A stretch of DNA of 64,000 nt from Pseudomonas lactis (GTDB lineage Bacteria > Pseudomonadota > Gammaproteobacteria > Pseudomonadales > Pseudomonadaceae), in contig NZ_JYLO01000002.1 in the NCBI RefSeq assembly GCF_001439845.1, positions 372,001 through 436,000 on the forward strand. The letters are read 5' to 3'. The position numbers were made by a program, and so were the translations under genes. Below are positions 24,847-33,971 of the stretch, in pieces. The notes under the pieces are model-generated. The model was not told the DNA's origin. It ran no database searches and saw only the letters and a program-made list of their open reading frames with translations. Positions within the stretch are counted from its first letter, which is position 1; each line of letters begins with the position of its first letter.

Positions 24847-26730
24847 TTATTCGATCTCGAGCAAAACCTGGCGGTTGCGTACCTGATCGCCCGTCACGAC
24901 CCGCAGTTCCTTGACCGTGCCATCGATACCGGCCTTCAACGGGTGCTCCATTTTCATCGCTTCGAGCACCAGCAAAAGCTGGCCTTTGCTGACGCTTTCA
25001 CCGACGCACACCCGTATATCGACGATGGCGCCGTCCATGGGTGCCTGGACCGTGCCACTGCTGGCGTCGGCCGGGCGGCTGGCGACTTGCTGGGTGCGGT
25101 CGATGACGGTCAGCCCTGGCAGCCACAGCCGGTTGCCGTCCAGGTGATAGGCGATGCGGCGGCGAACCCCCTTGATGACAAAGGTGGCGTGGCGACCGTC
25201 GGTGGTGAGTGGCAGGTCGTCAATGGTCACGCTATGGAGTTGGCCGTTGATCTCCAGGCGGTATGTCACCGGGGCACTCGCCGTGTTGCGCCAGCGCGCG
25301 AGGGGGTGTGAGTGCTGGTTGGCGCTGTGTTGATAAAACAGCGCGGCGGCCAGCGAGAGCTGTTCAGCGGTCGCTTTGTGCTGTGGGATGACGCTGAAGT
25401 GTTCGGCGATCAAGCCCGTGCTGAAGTCGCCGGCGATAAAGTCCGGGTGCTTGAGCAGGTCGATGAGCAAGCGCTGGTTGGTCGCCACGCCGAGTAACAC
25501 CGTGTCTTCCACGGCCCGCAGCAATTTGCGCCGGGCTTCTTCGCGGCTGGCGCCGTGGGCGATGATCTTGCCCAGCATCGGGTCGTAGAACGGGCTGATG
25601 GTTTGGCCTTCACGCAAGCCATGGTCGATGCGCACGCCGGGGGCGGGTTCCCAGCGCAACACGTCACCGGTTTGCGGCAGGAAGCCCTGGGCCGGGTCTT
25701 CGGCGTACAGGCGCACTTCCATGGCGTGGCCGGTCAGGGTCACCTGTGATTGGGTAAGTGGCAGCGCTTGCCCGGCGGCGATCTGCAACTGCCAGTCCAC
25801 CAGGTCGAGGCCGGTGATCATCTCGGTAACGGGATGTTCCACTTGCAGGCGCGTGTTCATTTCCAGGAAATAGAACTGGCCGTTGCGGTCGAGCAGAAAC
25901 TCCACGGTGCCGGCACCCACATAATTCACCGCCCGCCCGGCCTTGAGCGCGGCTTCGCCCATGGCCTGGCGCAGATCGGCGGTCATGACGGGGCAGGGCG
26001 CTTCCTCGATGACTTTCTGATGGCGGCGCTGGATCGAACAGTCGCGCTCGCCGAGGTAGATGAGGTTGCCATGGCTGTCGCCGAACAGTTGCACTTCCAC
26101 GTGTCGCGGGTCGATCAGCGCCTGTTCGAGGATCAGCTCGTCGCTGCCGAATGCATTCATGGCTTCCGAGCGAGCGGTGCGCAGTTGCTCCAGCAGCTGT
26201 TCGCGCTGGTGCACCAGGCGCATGCCACGCCCACCGCCACCGGCGCTGGCTTTGATCATCAGCGGGAAGCCGATGCGTTCGGCTTCCTGTTGCAAGGTGG
26301 CGTCGTCCTGGGCACTGCCCTGATAGCCGGCGATGCAGGGCACGCCGGCGTCGAGCATGGCGAGTTTGGACAGGCGTTTGCTGCCCATCAGTTCGATCGC
26401 CTCGACACTGGGGCCGATGAAGGTGAGCGTGGCCTGCTGGCAGGCGCGGGCGAAGTCGGGGTTTTCCGAGAGGAAGCCGTAGCCGGGGTGAATGGCATCG
26501 GCGCCGGTCAGTTGGGCGGCGGCGAGGATGGCCTGTGTGTTCAGGTAGGACTGGTGTACGGGCGCCGGGCCGATGTGTACGGCTTCGTCGGCCATCTGCA
26601 CGTGCAGGGCATCGGTATCCGCGTCGCTGTACACGGCCACGGTGCGGTAGCCCAGGGCCTGGGCAGTGCGCTGGATGCGGCAGGCGATTTCGCCGCGGTT
26701 GGCGATCAGGATCTTGCTGAATGCGGGCAT
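24847..26730 (-). CDS. atuF: Geranyl-CoA carboxylase biotin-containing (alpha) subunit AtuF
   Basis: Carboxylates biotin with ATP and bicarbonate so that the beta subunit AtuC can carboxylate cis-geranyl-CoA. The ATG at 26730 (MPAFSKILIANRGEIACRIQ) follows AGGGAT; upstream codons run through REPs. 627 residues: biotin carboxylase (ATP loop KASAGGGGRGMRLV; NTRLQVEHPVTEM), a variable middle, and a carrier domain with the biotin Lys in LEAMKMEHP. Methylcrotonyl-CoA carboxylase LiuD is the close relative; the atu neighbours decide for AtuF. Confidence 0.9.
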   Translation of the reverse strand: MPAFSKILIANRGEIACRIQRTAQALGYRTVAVYSDADTDALHVQMADEAVHIGPAPVHQSYLNTQAILAAAQLTGADAIHPGYGFLSENPDFARACQQATLTFIGPSVEAIELMGSKRLSKLAMLDAGVPCIAGYQGSAQDDATLQQEAERIGFPLMIKASAGGGGRGMRLVHQREQLLEQLRTARSEAMNAFGSDELILEQALIDPRHVEVQLFGDSHGNLIYLGERDCSIQRRHQKVIEEAPCPVMTADLRQAMGEAALKAGRAVNYVGAGTVEFLLDRNGQFYFLEMNTRLQVEHPVTEMITGLDLVDWQLQIAAGQALPLTQSQVTLTGHAMEVRLYAEDPAQGFLPQTGDVLRWEPAPGVRIDHGLREGQTISPFYDPMLGKIIAHGASREEARRKLLRAVEDTVLLGVATNQRLLIDLLKHPDFIAGDFSTGLIAEHFSVIPQHKATAEQLSLAAALFYQHSANQHSHPLARWRNTASAPVTYRLEINGQLHSVTIDDLPLTTDGRHATFVIKGVRRRIAYHLDGNRLWLPGLTVIDRTQQVASRPADASSGTVQAPMDGAIVDIRVCVGESVSKGQLLLVLEAMKMEHPLKAGIDGTVKELRVVTGDQVRNRQVLLEIE

Positions 26731-26771
26731 TGGGTTATCCCTTGATGAATGTGGCGTGTGTTGGGGCCTCT

Positions 26772-26837
26772 TCGCAGGCAAGCCAGCTCCCACATTTGAA
26801 ATGTGTTCCCCTGTGGGAGCTGGCTTGCCTGCGATGG
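26772..26837. repeat. Family-B REP pair inside the atu operon
   Basis: Inverted AGCCAGCTCCCACA / TGTGGGAGCTGGCT units in the 109-bp gap between the atuE stop and atuF start. It probably affects message stability rather than ending transcription. Confidence 0.85.
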
Positions 26838-26839
26838 CG

Positions 26840-27601
26840 TCATCGAGACCAACTCGGCTTTCGCTTCTGCACAAACGCCTGCGTCCCCTCAACCCCTTCC
26901 TCACTCCTCACCGCCTCGGCAAACCACTGCGCCCCGCGATCCAGCACGGTCTCAAGCGGCTCATCCAGGCTGGCCAGCAACAGCGCTTTAGTCCGTGCGT
27001 TCGCCCCCGGCGCACACTGCAACACCTGCCCCAATACCTCATCCACCCGCTGCGCCAATGCCTGCGAGTCGTGCTCGACAAAATGCACCACCCCCAGCCG
27101 CCCAGCCTCCACCCCATCAAACCGCGCCGCCGTCAGCGCCAGGCGCCGCGTGTGGGTAAGGCCAATACGCTTGACCACAAACGGCGCAATCTGCGCCGGC
27201 AGCAACCCGAGGCGGGTCTCGGGCAAGCCGAACTGCGCCTGGCCCGCTGCAATCGCAATATCACTTACGCACGCCAGCCCGAACCCACCGCCCAGTACCG
27301 CGCCTTGCAGCACCACGATCACCACCTGCGCCAGCGCCTGAACCTCTTGCAGCAAGGTGCCAAACGCGCGGTTCAATGCTTGCAACTGCCCCCCGGCGCC
27401 GGCCAGGTCCTTCACATCGGCCCCCGCGCAAAAGTGCCCGCCCGCGCCGCTGATCACCACGGCGCGCACCTGGCTGTCCAACTGCGTCAGTACCGCACGC
27501 AGTTCATTGACCATTTCAAGGCTCATCGCATTGCGACATTCGGGGCGGTTGAGGGTGATGTGCAGCACGCCGTTATGGGCTTCGAGCAGCAAGGTATTCA
27601 T
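26840..27601 (-). CDS. atuE: Isohexenylglutaconyl-CoA hydratase AtuE
   Basis: Crotonase-family hydratase of the acyclic terpene pathway. 253 residues with the family pattern LNRPECRNAMSLEMV, the oxyanion-hole segment GGHFCAGADVKDL and GAVLGGGFGLACVSD. It overlaps atuD by 4 nt (ATGA), and its stop is 3 nt from a REP. Substrate is inferred from the operon. Confidence 0.88.
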   Translation of the reverse strand: MNTLLLEAHNGVLHITLNRPECRNAMSLEMVNELRAVLTQLDSQVRAVVISGAGGHFCAGADVKDLAGAGGQLQALNRAFGTLLQEVQALAQVVIVVLQGAVLGGGFGLACVSDIAIAAGQAQFGLPETRLGLLPAQIAPFVVKRIGLTHTRRLALTAARFDGVEAGRLGVVHFVEHDSQALAQRVDEVLGQVLQCAPGANARTKALLLASLDEPLETVLDRGAQWFAEAVRSEEGVEGTQAFVQKRKPSWSR

Positions 27602-28755
27602 GGCTTTTTACCGGGCAGGGTGCCCATCAGTTTGCAGATGATGCCCAGCATGATTTCGTCGGCACCGCCGCCAATCGACACCAGGCGCACGTCGCGATAG
27701 GCGCGGGCTACCGGGTTGTCCCACATGAAGCCCATGCCGCCCCAATATTGCAGGCAACTGTCGCTGACCTCACGGCCCAGGCGCCCGGCCTTGAGCTTGG
27801 CCATGGAGGCCAGCCGCGTGACGTCCTGGCCCTTGATGTACTGCTCGGTGGCCTGGTAGACCAAGGCGCGCAGGCATTCGATTTCGGTGGCCAGTTCTGC
27901 CAGGCGAAAGTGGATCACCTGGTTATCAATGAGCGCTTTGCCGAAGGTCTGGCGCTCTTTGCAGTATTCGATGGTGCTATCGATGCAGTGCTCCAGGCCC
28001 TTGATCATATTGGCCGCGCCGAACAGGCGTTCTTCCTGGAACTGCAACATCTGCATCATGAAGCCCGCGCCTTCATGGCCGATGCGGTTGCGTTGCGGCA
28101 CGCGCACGCCGTCGAAAAACACCTGGGCGGTCTCGGAGCTGTGCATGCCGAGTTTTTCCAACGGCGGGCTGACGCTGATGCCGGGGCTGTTCATCGGCAC
28201 CATGATCAGCGACTTGTTGATATGCGGTTTGTCGTCGGACGTGTTGGCCAGCAGGCAGATGAAGTCGGCGCTGGGCGAATTGGTGATCCACATCTTGCTG
28301 CCGTTGATCACATAGTCATCGCCATCCTTGCGCGCATGGGTCTTGAGCCCGGCCACATCGGAGCCGGCACCGGTTTCCGAGACGCCGATGCAGCCGACCT
28401 GTTCGCCGCTGATGGCCGGGCGCAGGAACTCCTCGCGCAGTTCATCGGAGCCGAAGCGCGCCAGGGCCGGGGTGCACATATCAGTCTGCACGCCGATGGA
28501 CATGGGAATGCCGCCGCAACGGATGGTGCCGAACTCTTCGGCGGCGACGATGGAATAGCTGTAGTCCAGGCCCATGCCGCCGAATTTTTCCGGTTTGGAA
28601 ATGCCCAGCAGGCCGAGGTCGCCGGCTTTGCGGAAGATCTCGTGAATGGGAAAGCGCCCGGCTTTTTCCCATTCATCCACGTGCGGGTTGATCTCGCGGT
28701 CGACGAAGGCGCGCACGGTGCGGCGCAGTTCCTGGTGTTCCTGGGTGAAGATCAT
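27598..28755 (-). CDS. atuD: Citronellyl-CoA dehydrogenase AtuD
   Basis: FAD-dependent acyl-CoA dehydrogenase of the terpenoid pathway. The ATG at 28755 (MIFTQEHQELRRTVRAFVDR) follows GGGAGAAC. 385 residues with GCIGVSETGAGSDVAGLKT and the helical domain QYWGGMGFMWDNPVARAYRD. The usual C-terminal catalytic Glu position reads Gly (VSIGGGADEIMLG), as in dehydrogenases with the base elsewhere. It lies between atuC and atuE. Confidence 0.88.
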   Translation of the reverse strand: MIFTQEHQELRRTVRAFVDREINPHVDEWEKAGRFPIHEIFRKAGDLGLLGISKPEKFGGMGLDYSYSIVAAEEFGTIRCGGIPMSIGVQTDMCTPALARFGSDELREEFLRPAISGEQVGCIGVSETGAGSDVAGLKTHARKDGDDYVINGSKMWITNSPSADFICLLANTSDDKPHINKSLIMVPMNSPGISVSPPLEKLGMHSSETAQVFFDGVRVPQRNRIGHEGAGFMMQMLQFQEERLFGAANMIKGLEHCIDSTIEYCKERQTFGKALIDNQVIHFRLAELATEIECLRALVYQATEQYIKGQDVTRLASMAKLKAGRLGREVSDSCLQYWGGMGFMWDNPVARAYRDVRLVSIGGGADEIMLGIICKLMGTLPGKKP

Positions 28756-28774
28756 TTTTATTGTTCTCCCGGTT

Positions 28775-28825
28775 GGGACGCGGAGCGTCCTGGTCTGCGT
28801 TACCACGCGGAGCGTGGGAACGATC
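28775..28825. repeat. Short palindromic repeat between atuC and atuD
   Basis: GGACGCGGAGCGTCC and CCACGCGGAGCGTGG are two related hairpins 10 bp apart; the GTTACCACGCGGAGCGTGGG form is a common dispersed Pseudomonas intergenic repeat. The second unit reaches the atuC stop codon. Confidence 0.65.
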
Positions 28826-30437
28826 AGCGCGCTACGCCGAAGGTGTTGGGTTGCAGTTGCCGCCGTTCGGCTTCGTGACAGATATCCAGCAAAAAACCGA
28901 GCAAAGTGCGGGTGTCCCGTGGATCAATCAGCCCGTCGTCCCACAGGTTGGCGCTGGCGTAGAGGGCGGTGGACTGGCTGTCGAGTTTCTGCGCGGTGAC
29001 CTGTTCGAGCATGTCGAGCACCTTGGGGTCGGGCACCAGGCCGTCCTTGAGTTGCTTGGCCTCGGTGACAATCCGCAGCACTTTGCCGGCCTGTGCGCCG
29101 CCCATCACCGCGGTGCGGCTGTTGGGCCAGGCGAAGATAAAGCGGGGGTCCAGGCCGCGACCGCACATTGCGTAGTTGCCGGCACCGTAGGAACCACCGA
29201 CCACGATGGTGAGTTTAGGCACACGGGCATTGGCCACCGCCTGGATCATCTTCGCGCCGTGCTTGATCACCCCTTGCTGTTCCGACTCGGTGCCCACCAT
29301 AAAGCCGGTGGTGTTGTGCAAAAACAGCAGCGGCGTGCGGCTTTGGTCGCACAGCTGGATAAACTGCGCGGCCTTGCTCGCGCCCTTTGGGGTGATGGGG
29401 CCGTTATTGCCGATCACGCCCACGGCGCGCCCCTGGATATGCAGATGGGCGCAGACGGTGTGGGGGTCGAACTCGCCTTTGAATTCCAGCAGGTTGGAAC
29501 CGTCGGCCAGGCGCGCCAGGATCTCGCGCACGTCATAGGGCTTTTTCGGGTCATCGGGAATCAGCCCCAACAGCTCTTCAATCGCGTACAGCGGTTCGCG
29601 ATAGGCGCGTTGGGGCGCGTGCGGCAAGCGGTCATTCCAAGGCAGTAGGCCCACAATCTCACGCACGATGCGCACGCCATCGGCATCGTTCTGGGCCAGG
29701 TACTCAGCGGTGCCGGCGGTTTGCGCGTGCATCTGCGCGCCCCCCAGTTCTTCATCGGTGGCGACTTCGCCAGTGGCGGCCTTGAGCAACGGTGGCCCGG
29801 CGAGAAACAGCTTGGCCTTGCCGCGCACCACCACCACGTAATCCGACAAGCCCGGCTGATACGCACCGCCGGCCGTGGCCGAGCCGTGTACCACGGTGAT
29901 CTGCGGCAAGCCCATGGCCGACATGCGCGCCTGGTTGGCAAAACTGCGTGCGCCTTCGACGAAAATCTCGGCGGCGTAGTTGAGGTTGGCGCCGCCGCTT
30001 TCGGCGAGAGTCACCACCGGCAATTTGTTCTCCATGGCGATCTGTTGCAGGCGCAGGGATTTCTTCAGCCCGGAGGGGGAAATGGTGCCGCCTTTGATCG
30101 CGCTGTTGTTGGCCACCACCAGCATGCGCACGCCGCTGACGTAACCGATGCCGGCGATCAGCCCGCCACCAGCGGCGCTGCCGTCTTTGTCGTCGTGGAG
30201 CTTGTAGCCGGCCAGGCTGGCCAGCTCCAGGAACGGCGCGCCGGGGTCCAGCAGCAGATTGAGGCGCTCACGGGGCAGCAATTGCCCGCGCTTGTCGAAC
30301 TTGGGCTTGGCTTCCTGGGCCTTGGCCAGCAGGGTGTGTTCCAGTTGGCGCAACTGGGCGATGGACGCCAGCATGGCTTCGCGGTTTTGCGCGAACGCTG
30401 GGCTGTTGGGGTCGATCAGGGTTTCAATGACTGGCAT
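28824..30437 (-). CDS. atuC: Geranyl-CoA carboxylase carboxyltransferase (beta) subunit AtuC
   Basis: Transfers the carboxyl group from biotin on AtuF to geranyl-CoA. The ATG at 30437 (MPVIETLIDPNSPAFAQNRE) lies 4 nt past the atuB stop and follows GGAG inside atuB. 537 residues, two crotonase-like halves: GAPFLELASLAGY, GSATAGGAYQPGLSDYVV, and in the second half HNTTGFMVGTESEQQGVIKH and GGSYGAGNYAMCGRG. LiuB is the paralogous alternative. Confidence 0.9.
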   Translation of the reverse strand: MPVIETLIDPNSPAFAQNREAMLASIAQLRQLEHTLLAKAQEAKPKFDKRGQLLPRERLNLLLDPGAPFLELASLAGYKLHDDKDGSAAGGGLIAGIGYVSGVRMLVVANNSAIKGGTISPSGLKKSLRLQQIAMENKLPVVTLAESGGANLNYAAEIFVEGARSFANQARMSAMGLPQITVVHGSATAGGAYQPGLSDYVVVVRGKAKLFLAGPPLLKAATGEVATDEELGGAQMHAQTAGTAEYLAQNDADGVRIVREIVGLLPWNDRLPHAPQRAYREPLYAIEELLGLIPDDPKKPYDVREILARLADGSNLLEFKGEFDPHTVCAHLHIQGRAVGVIGNNGPITPKGASKAAQFIQLCDQSRTPLLFLHNTTGFMVGTESEQQGVIKHGAKMIQAVANARVPKLTIVVGGSYGAGNYAMCGRGLDPRFIFAWPNSRTAVMGGAQAGKVLRIVTEAKQLKDGLVPDPKVLDMLEQVTAQKLDSQSTALYASANLWDDGLIDPRDTRTLLGFLLDICHEAERRQLQPNTFGVAR

Positions 30438-30441
30438 GGCG

Positions 30442-31314
30442 TTATTGCTCCGCCTTGAGCACATCCGGCAGGTAGGCGCGGTGGAACCCATTGAACGGCT
30501 CGCTCGGTACCTGCGCCTTGTGCAGCGGCCATGCGCGGCTACCCAGGCTGGCGGCGCCGTCGATGCGCAGGGTGCTGCCGCTGATGAAGGCCGCAGCCGG
30601 GCTGAGCAGGAAGACGATGGCCGCGCTGACTTCCGACTCGGTGCCGATGCGCTTGAGCGGTACATGCTCACGCAGGGTGGGAATCACCGCCTTGAAGGCG
30701 CCTTCGTAGGTGTCCATGCCGCTGGAGGCGATCCAGCCAGGCGCCACGGCGTTGACGCGCACCCCGGCATAGCCCCACTCAAACGCGGCGGTCTTGGTGA
30801 AGTTGTCCATGCCGGAGCGCGCCGCGCCGGAGTGGCCCATGCCGGGCATGCCGCACCACATGTCGGCGAGCATGTTGACGATTGCGCCGCCGTGCTTGCT
30901 CATCGACTGGTTGAACACTTCCCGTGCCATCAGGAAACCGCCCACCAGGTTGGTGCGCAGTACGGTTTCAAAGCCCTTCTGGTTGATCGCGGCCAGGGGC
31001 GACGGGTATTGGCCGCCGGCGTTATTCACCAGGCCATGAATGGGGCCGTGGTCGTGCAGAACTTGCGTGACCAGTGCCTTCACCGCCTCTTCATCGCGGA
31101 TGTCACAGGCCTGCCAATGGGCGACGCCGCCGTCTTGGGTAATTTCCTGGGCTACCTGTTGCAACTTGTCCGGCTTGCGCCCCACCAGGATCACGCGGGC
31201 GCCAAGCGCCGCCAGTTCATGGGCGGTGCAGCGGCCAATGCCACTGCCGCCACCGGTGACGATCAGGGTGTGCCCCTGGAACAGGTCGGCTTTGAAGATC
31301 GAGTCGAAGGCCAC
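30442..31314 (-). CDS. atuB: Short-chain dehydrogenase/reductase AtuB
   Basis: 290 residues from a GTG 12 nt after the atuA stop, behind AAAGGA. NAD(P)-binding TGGGSGIGRCTA and NNAGGQ are present. The catalytic-loop Tyr of classic SDRs is missing: the segment reads GHSGAARSGMDNFTKTAAFEW. This matches the enoyl-CoA-reductase-type subgroup (peroxisomal enoyl-CoA reductase or dienoyl-CoA reductase). It probably acts on an unsaturated terpenoid-CoA; the exact step is not established. Confidence 0.85.
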   Translation of the reverse strand: MAFDSIFKADLFQGHTLIVTGGGSGIGRCTAHELAALGARVILVGRKPDKLQQVAQEITQDGGVAHWQACDIRDEEAVKALVTQVLHDHGPIHGLVNNAGGQYPSPLAAINQKGFETVLRTNLVGGFLMAREVFNQSMSKHGGAIVNMLADMWCGMPGMGHSGAARSGMDNFTKTAAFEWGYAGVRVNAVAPGWIASSGMDTYEGAFKAVIPTLREHVPLKRIGTESEVSAAIVFLLSPAAAFISGSTLRIDGAASLGSRAWPLHKAQVPSEPFNGFHRAYLPDVLKAEQ

Positions 31315-31326
31315 GGCAACGGTCCT

Positions 31327-33105
31327 TTAGCTGAGTTGATCGGCAATGTGTTGCGGTACGGCGATGGGGATTTCCAGCAGTTGCTGGGCGAAAGCCTTGC
31401 CTTGGGGATCTATGCGCAGGCTGGCGATGCCGCCGCCGCCCAGGGCGTTTTCCAGCAGGAAGTTGAGGCTGTGGCTGCCGGGCAAGTACCAGCGTTCGAC
31501 GCGGCCATGGATCGGGTCGAGCACGTGGTCCATCCAGTCGACGATCACCTCCGGGGTCAGGGCTTCGGCGATCCACGGCAGGTAGTCGGGGTGGCGGGCG
31601 ATCACCCCGATATTGCTGTGGTTGCCCTTGTCACCAGAGCGCGCCACGGCGAGTTTCACCAGCGGTACGCTGGCATCGGCACGGCCCAGGGGCTTGGCCG
31701 GCTCGATGGGCGCAGCCGGCGTGAGCAGAGGCGCGGAGGCGGGCAGCTCGACGGCATAACGTTGGCCTTGGTACTCGATGGCGACGCTACACAATGATTT
31801 GTCGACCAGGAACGAAAACAGCCGAATCAGCGGATACACCGTCGGCCGCCCGCCGACAATGCCGGTCAGCCCCGGTGCCATGCCGGTGGCCGCCTGGGCG
31901 ATCTCGCGGGCGAACAGCGCCAGCGCCTGCTTGTTCGGGTGCCGCACCGCCAGCTTCACCACCACTTCGCGGCAATCCGCACGCCGGGCGTGGGCGCCGT
32001 AGGTGGCCTCGCTGCCGAGCAGTTCGATGTTGACGTCGGTGTAGGGTGCCCAGCCGCGCTGGCTGAACAGCTCCGAGGTCTTGTTGATGAGCGCCTGGCT
32101 GACCCGCTCGGCCTTGGCCACCGCGTCGATGCCGGCGATCAGGCAACTGGCGGTACAGCGAAAACCATCGGGGTAGGTGGCGCTGACCTTGTACTGGTCG
32201 GTGGGTGGCAGGCCCTTGGCGCCGTGCAGGCGCACCGCATGTTTGCCTTGTTGCTGCAGTTTGACCTGGCTGAAATCACAGATCACATCCGGCAGCACAT
32301 AGGCGCGCGGGTCACCGATTTCATACAGCAGTTGTTCAGCCACGCTGAGTTCGCTGATCAGGCCGCCGCTGCCCTCGACCTTGTTGACGGTGAACTGGCC
32401 GTCGGCGCTGACTTCGACGATGGGGAAACCAATGTGTTCGTAGTCCGGCACGTCACGCCAGTCGGTGAAGTTACCACCGGTGCATTGGGCGCCGCATTCG
32501 ATGATATGCCCGGCCAGGGCGGCCTGGGCGAGGTGATCGTAGTCCTGCCACGACCAGTTGAATTCATGCACCAATGCCGCGCTGACCACTGCGCTGTCGA
32601 CCACGCGGCCGGTGATGACAATATCGGCGCCGAGCCCCAGGGCCTGGGCAATGCCCGGTGCGCCGAGGTAGGCATTGGCGGACACGCACAGGGGCGGCAG
32701 TGGGGCGCCGTTGAACATGTCGGTGACAGGCGGCAGCTGTTTGAGTTGAGGGTGCAAGTCATCGCCGAGCAACACGGCGATTTTCAGCGGGATGTGCGCG
32801 TTATCGCAGGCCGCTTGCAGGGCAGCGGCGCAGGCCTGGGGGTTGGTGCCGCCGGCGTTGCTGATCACCCGGATGCCTTGGCGCTGGATATCCGCCAGCA
32901 GGGGCGTCAGCACCTCGACAAAGTCCGTGGCGTAACCGGCCTTGGGGTCTTTCAGGCGGGCACCGGCGAGGATCGACATGGTGACTTCCGCCAGGTAATC
33001 GAACACCAGGTAATCCAGGGCGCCGCCCTGCACCAATTGGGCGGCGGCGGTGCAGGTGTCGCCCCAGAAGGCGCTGGCGCAGCCGATACGTACCGTCTTG
33101 CTCAT
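31327..33105 (-). CDS. atuA: Acyclic terpene utilisation protein AtuA (DUF1446)
   Basis: 592 residues; ATG at 33105 behind AAGGAT. DUF1446 features include [39 protein letters not shown] and [18 protein letters not shown]-terminal domain ([20 protein letters not shown]) follows. It is required for terpenoid catabolism in P. aeruginosa but its reaction is unknown. It is first in the atuABCDEF operon and directly preceded by two AtuR-type operators. Confidence 0.9.
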   Translation of the reverse strand: MSKTVRIGCASAFWGDTCTAAAQLVQGGALDYLVFDYLAEVTMSILAGARLKDPKAGYATDFVEVLTPLLADIQRQGIRVISNAGGTNPQACAAALQAACDNAHIPLKIAVLLGDDLHPQLKQLPPVTDMFNGAPLPPLCVSANAYLGAPGIAQALGLGADIVITGRVVDSAVVSAALVHEFNWSWQDYDHLAQAALAGHIIECGAQCTGGNFTDWRDVPDYEHIGFPIVEVSADGQFTVNKVEGSGGLISELSVAEQLLYEIGDPRAYVLPDVICDFSQVKLQQQGKHAVRLHGAKGLPPTDQYKVSATYPDGFRCTASCLIAGIDAVAKAERVSQALINKTSELFSQRGWAPYTDVNIELLGSEATYGAHARRADCREVVVKLAVRHPNKQALALFAREIAQAATGMAPGLTGIVGGRPTVYPLIRLFSFLVDKSLCSVAIEYQGQRYAVELPASAPLLTPAAPIEPAKPLGRADASVPLVKLAVARSGDKGNHSNIGVIARHPDYLPWIAEALTPEVIVDWMDHVLDPIHGRVERWYLPGSHSLNFLLENALGGGGIASLRIDPQGKAFAQQLLEIPIAVPQHIADQLS

Positions 33106-33141
33106 GAGAAATCCTTCCTCCAAGGGCTGGCGTCGAGACTA

Positions 33142-33157
33142 CCAAGCAAGCGCTTGG
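33142..33157. promoter_or_regulatory. AtuR operator 1
   Basis: CCAAGCAAGCGCTTGG, containing a perfect CAAGCGCTTG palindrome. It is the exact reverse complement of the site at 33185-33200. In P. aeruginosa, AtuR is known to bind two inverted repeats in this intergenic region. Confidence 0.85.
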
Positions 33158-33184
33158 TTTGTAAACTCCAGTCACAAGTTTTAC

Positions 33185-33200
33185 CCAAGCGCTTGCTTGG
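33185..33200. promoter_or_regulatory. AtuR operator 2
   Basis: CCAAGCGCTTGCTTGG, centred 43 bp (about four helical turns) from operator 1, so two repressor dimers could sit on the same face. It lies 56 nt upstream of the atuR ATG. Confidence 0.85.
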
Positions 33201-33255
33201 GTGGCGGTCACGGCCTAAATTGCCGGCCATGACAGTAGAGGTGAAGGAGAGCAAC

Positions 33256-33879
33256 ATGGATGAGCACAAAGCCCTGAGGGTGATGCGCACCATGGTCGAT
33301 GGTGGCCAATTGACCGACCCCGAGAGCGCCCGCGGCAAATTGCTGCAAACCGCGGCTCATCTGTTTCGCAACAAGGGTTTCGAGCGCACCACCGTGCGTG
33401 ACCTGGCCGGCGCCGTGGGCATCCAGTCCGGCAGCATCTTCCATCACTTCAAGAGCAAGGATGAGATCCTGCGCGCGGTGATGGAGGAAACCATCCATTA
33501 CAACACCGCGATGATGCGCGCTTCACTGGAGGAGGCGAGCACCGTGCGCGAACGCGTGCTGGCGCTGATCCGCTGCGAGTTGCAGTCGATCATGGGCGGC
33601 AGTGGCGAAGCCATGGCGGTGCTGGTCTACGAATGGCGCTCGCTGTCGGCCGAAGGCCAGGCGCACGTGCTGGCCCTGCGTGACGTGTATGAGCAGATCT
33701 GGTTGCAGGTACTGGGCGAGGCCAAGGCCGCTGGCTACATCCGGGGCGATGTGTTTATCACCCGGCGCTTCCTCACCGGCGCCTTGTCCTGGACCACCAC
33801 CTGGTTTCGCGCCCAAGGCAGCCTGACCCTTGAAGAGTTGGCCGAAGAGGCCTTGTTGATGGTGCTGAAGGCGGACTGA
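33256..33879 (+). CDS. atuR: TetR-family repressor AtuR
   Basis: Repressor of the atu genes. 207 residues from the ATG at 33256 behind AAGGAGAG. The N-terminal helix-turn-helix is TTVRDLAGAVGIQSGSIFHH within a TetR domain (about 25-75); the ligand-binding helical domain follows. It is divergent from atuA across a 150-bp region with paired operators, so it probably also represses itself. Confidence 0.92.
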   Translation: MDEHKALRVMRTMVDGGQLTDPESARGKLLQTAAHLFRNKGFERTTVRDLAGAVGIQSGSIFHHFKSKDEILRAVMEETIHYNTAMMRASLEEASTVRERVLALIRCELQSIMGGSGEAMAVLVYEWRSLSAEGQAHVLALRDVYEQIWLQVLGEAKAAGYIRGDVFITRRFLTGALSWTTTWFRAQGSLTLEELAEEALLMVLKAD

Positions 33880-33971
33880 GGCGCAAGCCATTAATTTGCT
33901 GGCGAAAGTTGTCTCCCCCGGTAAAAACGCCTAGCTTATCGGCATTGAACTCTTCAACGGTGTGTGCCTCG

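Noticed and set aside
24847..26730. Assignment of the biotin carboxylase as methylcrotonyl-CoA carboxylase LiuD
   Set aside because: Sequence alone cannot exclude it, but atuA, the AtuR operators and gene order match the atu cluster and no other liu genes are present.
33936..33943. TTATCGGC upstream of the solute-binding gene (minus-strand GCCGATAA)
   Set aside because: No TCAA/TAAA element at 15 nt spacing, and it points away from the gene; treated as chance.
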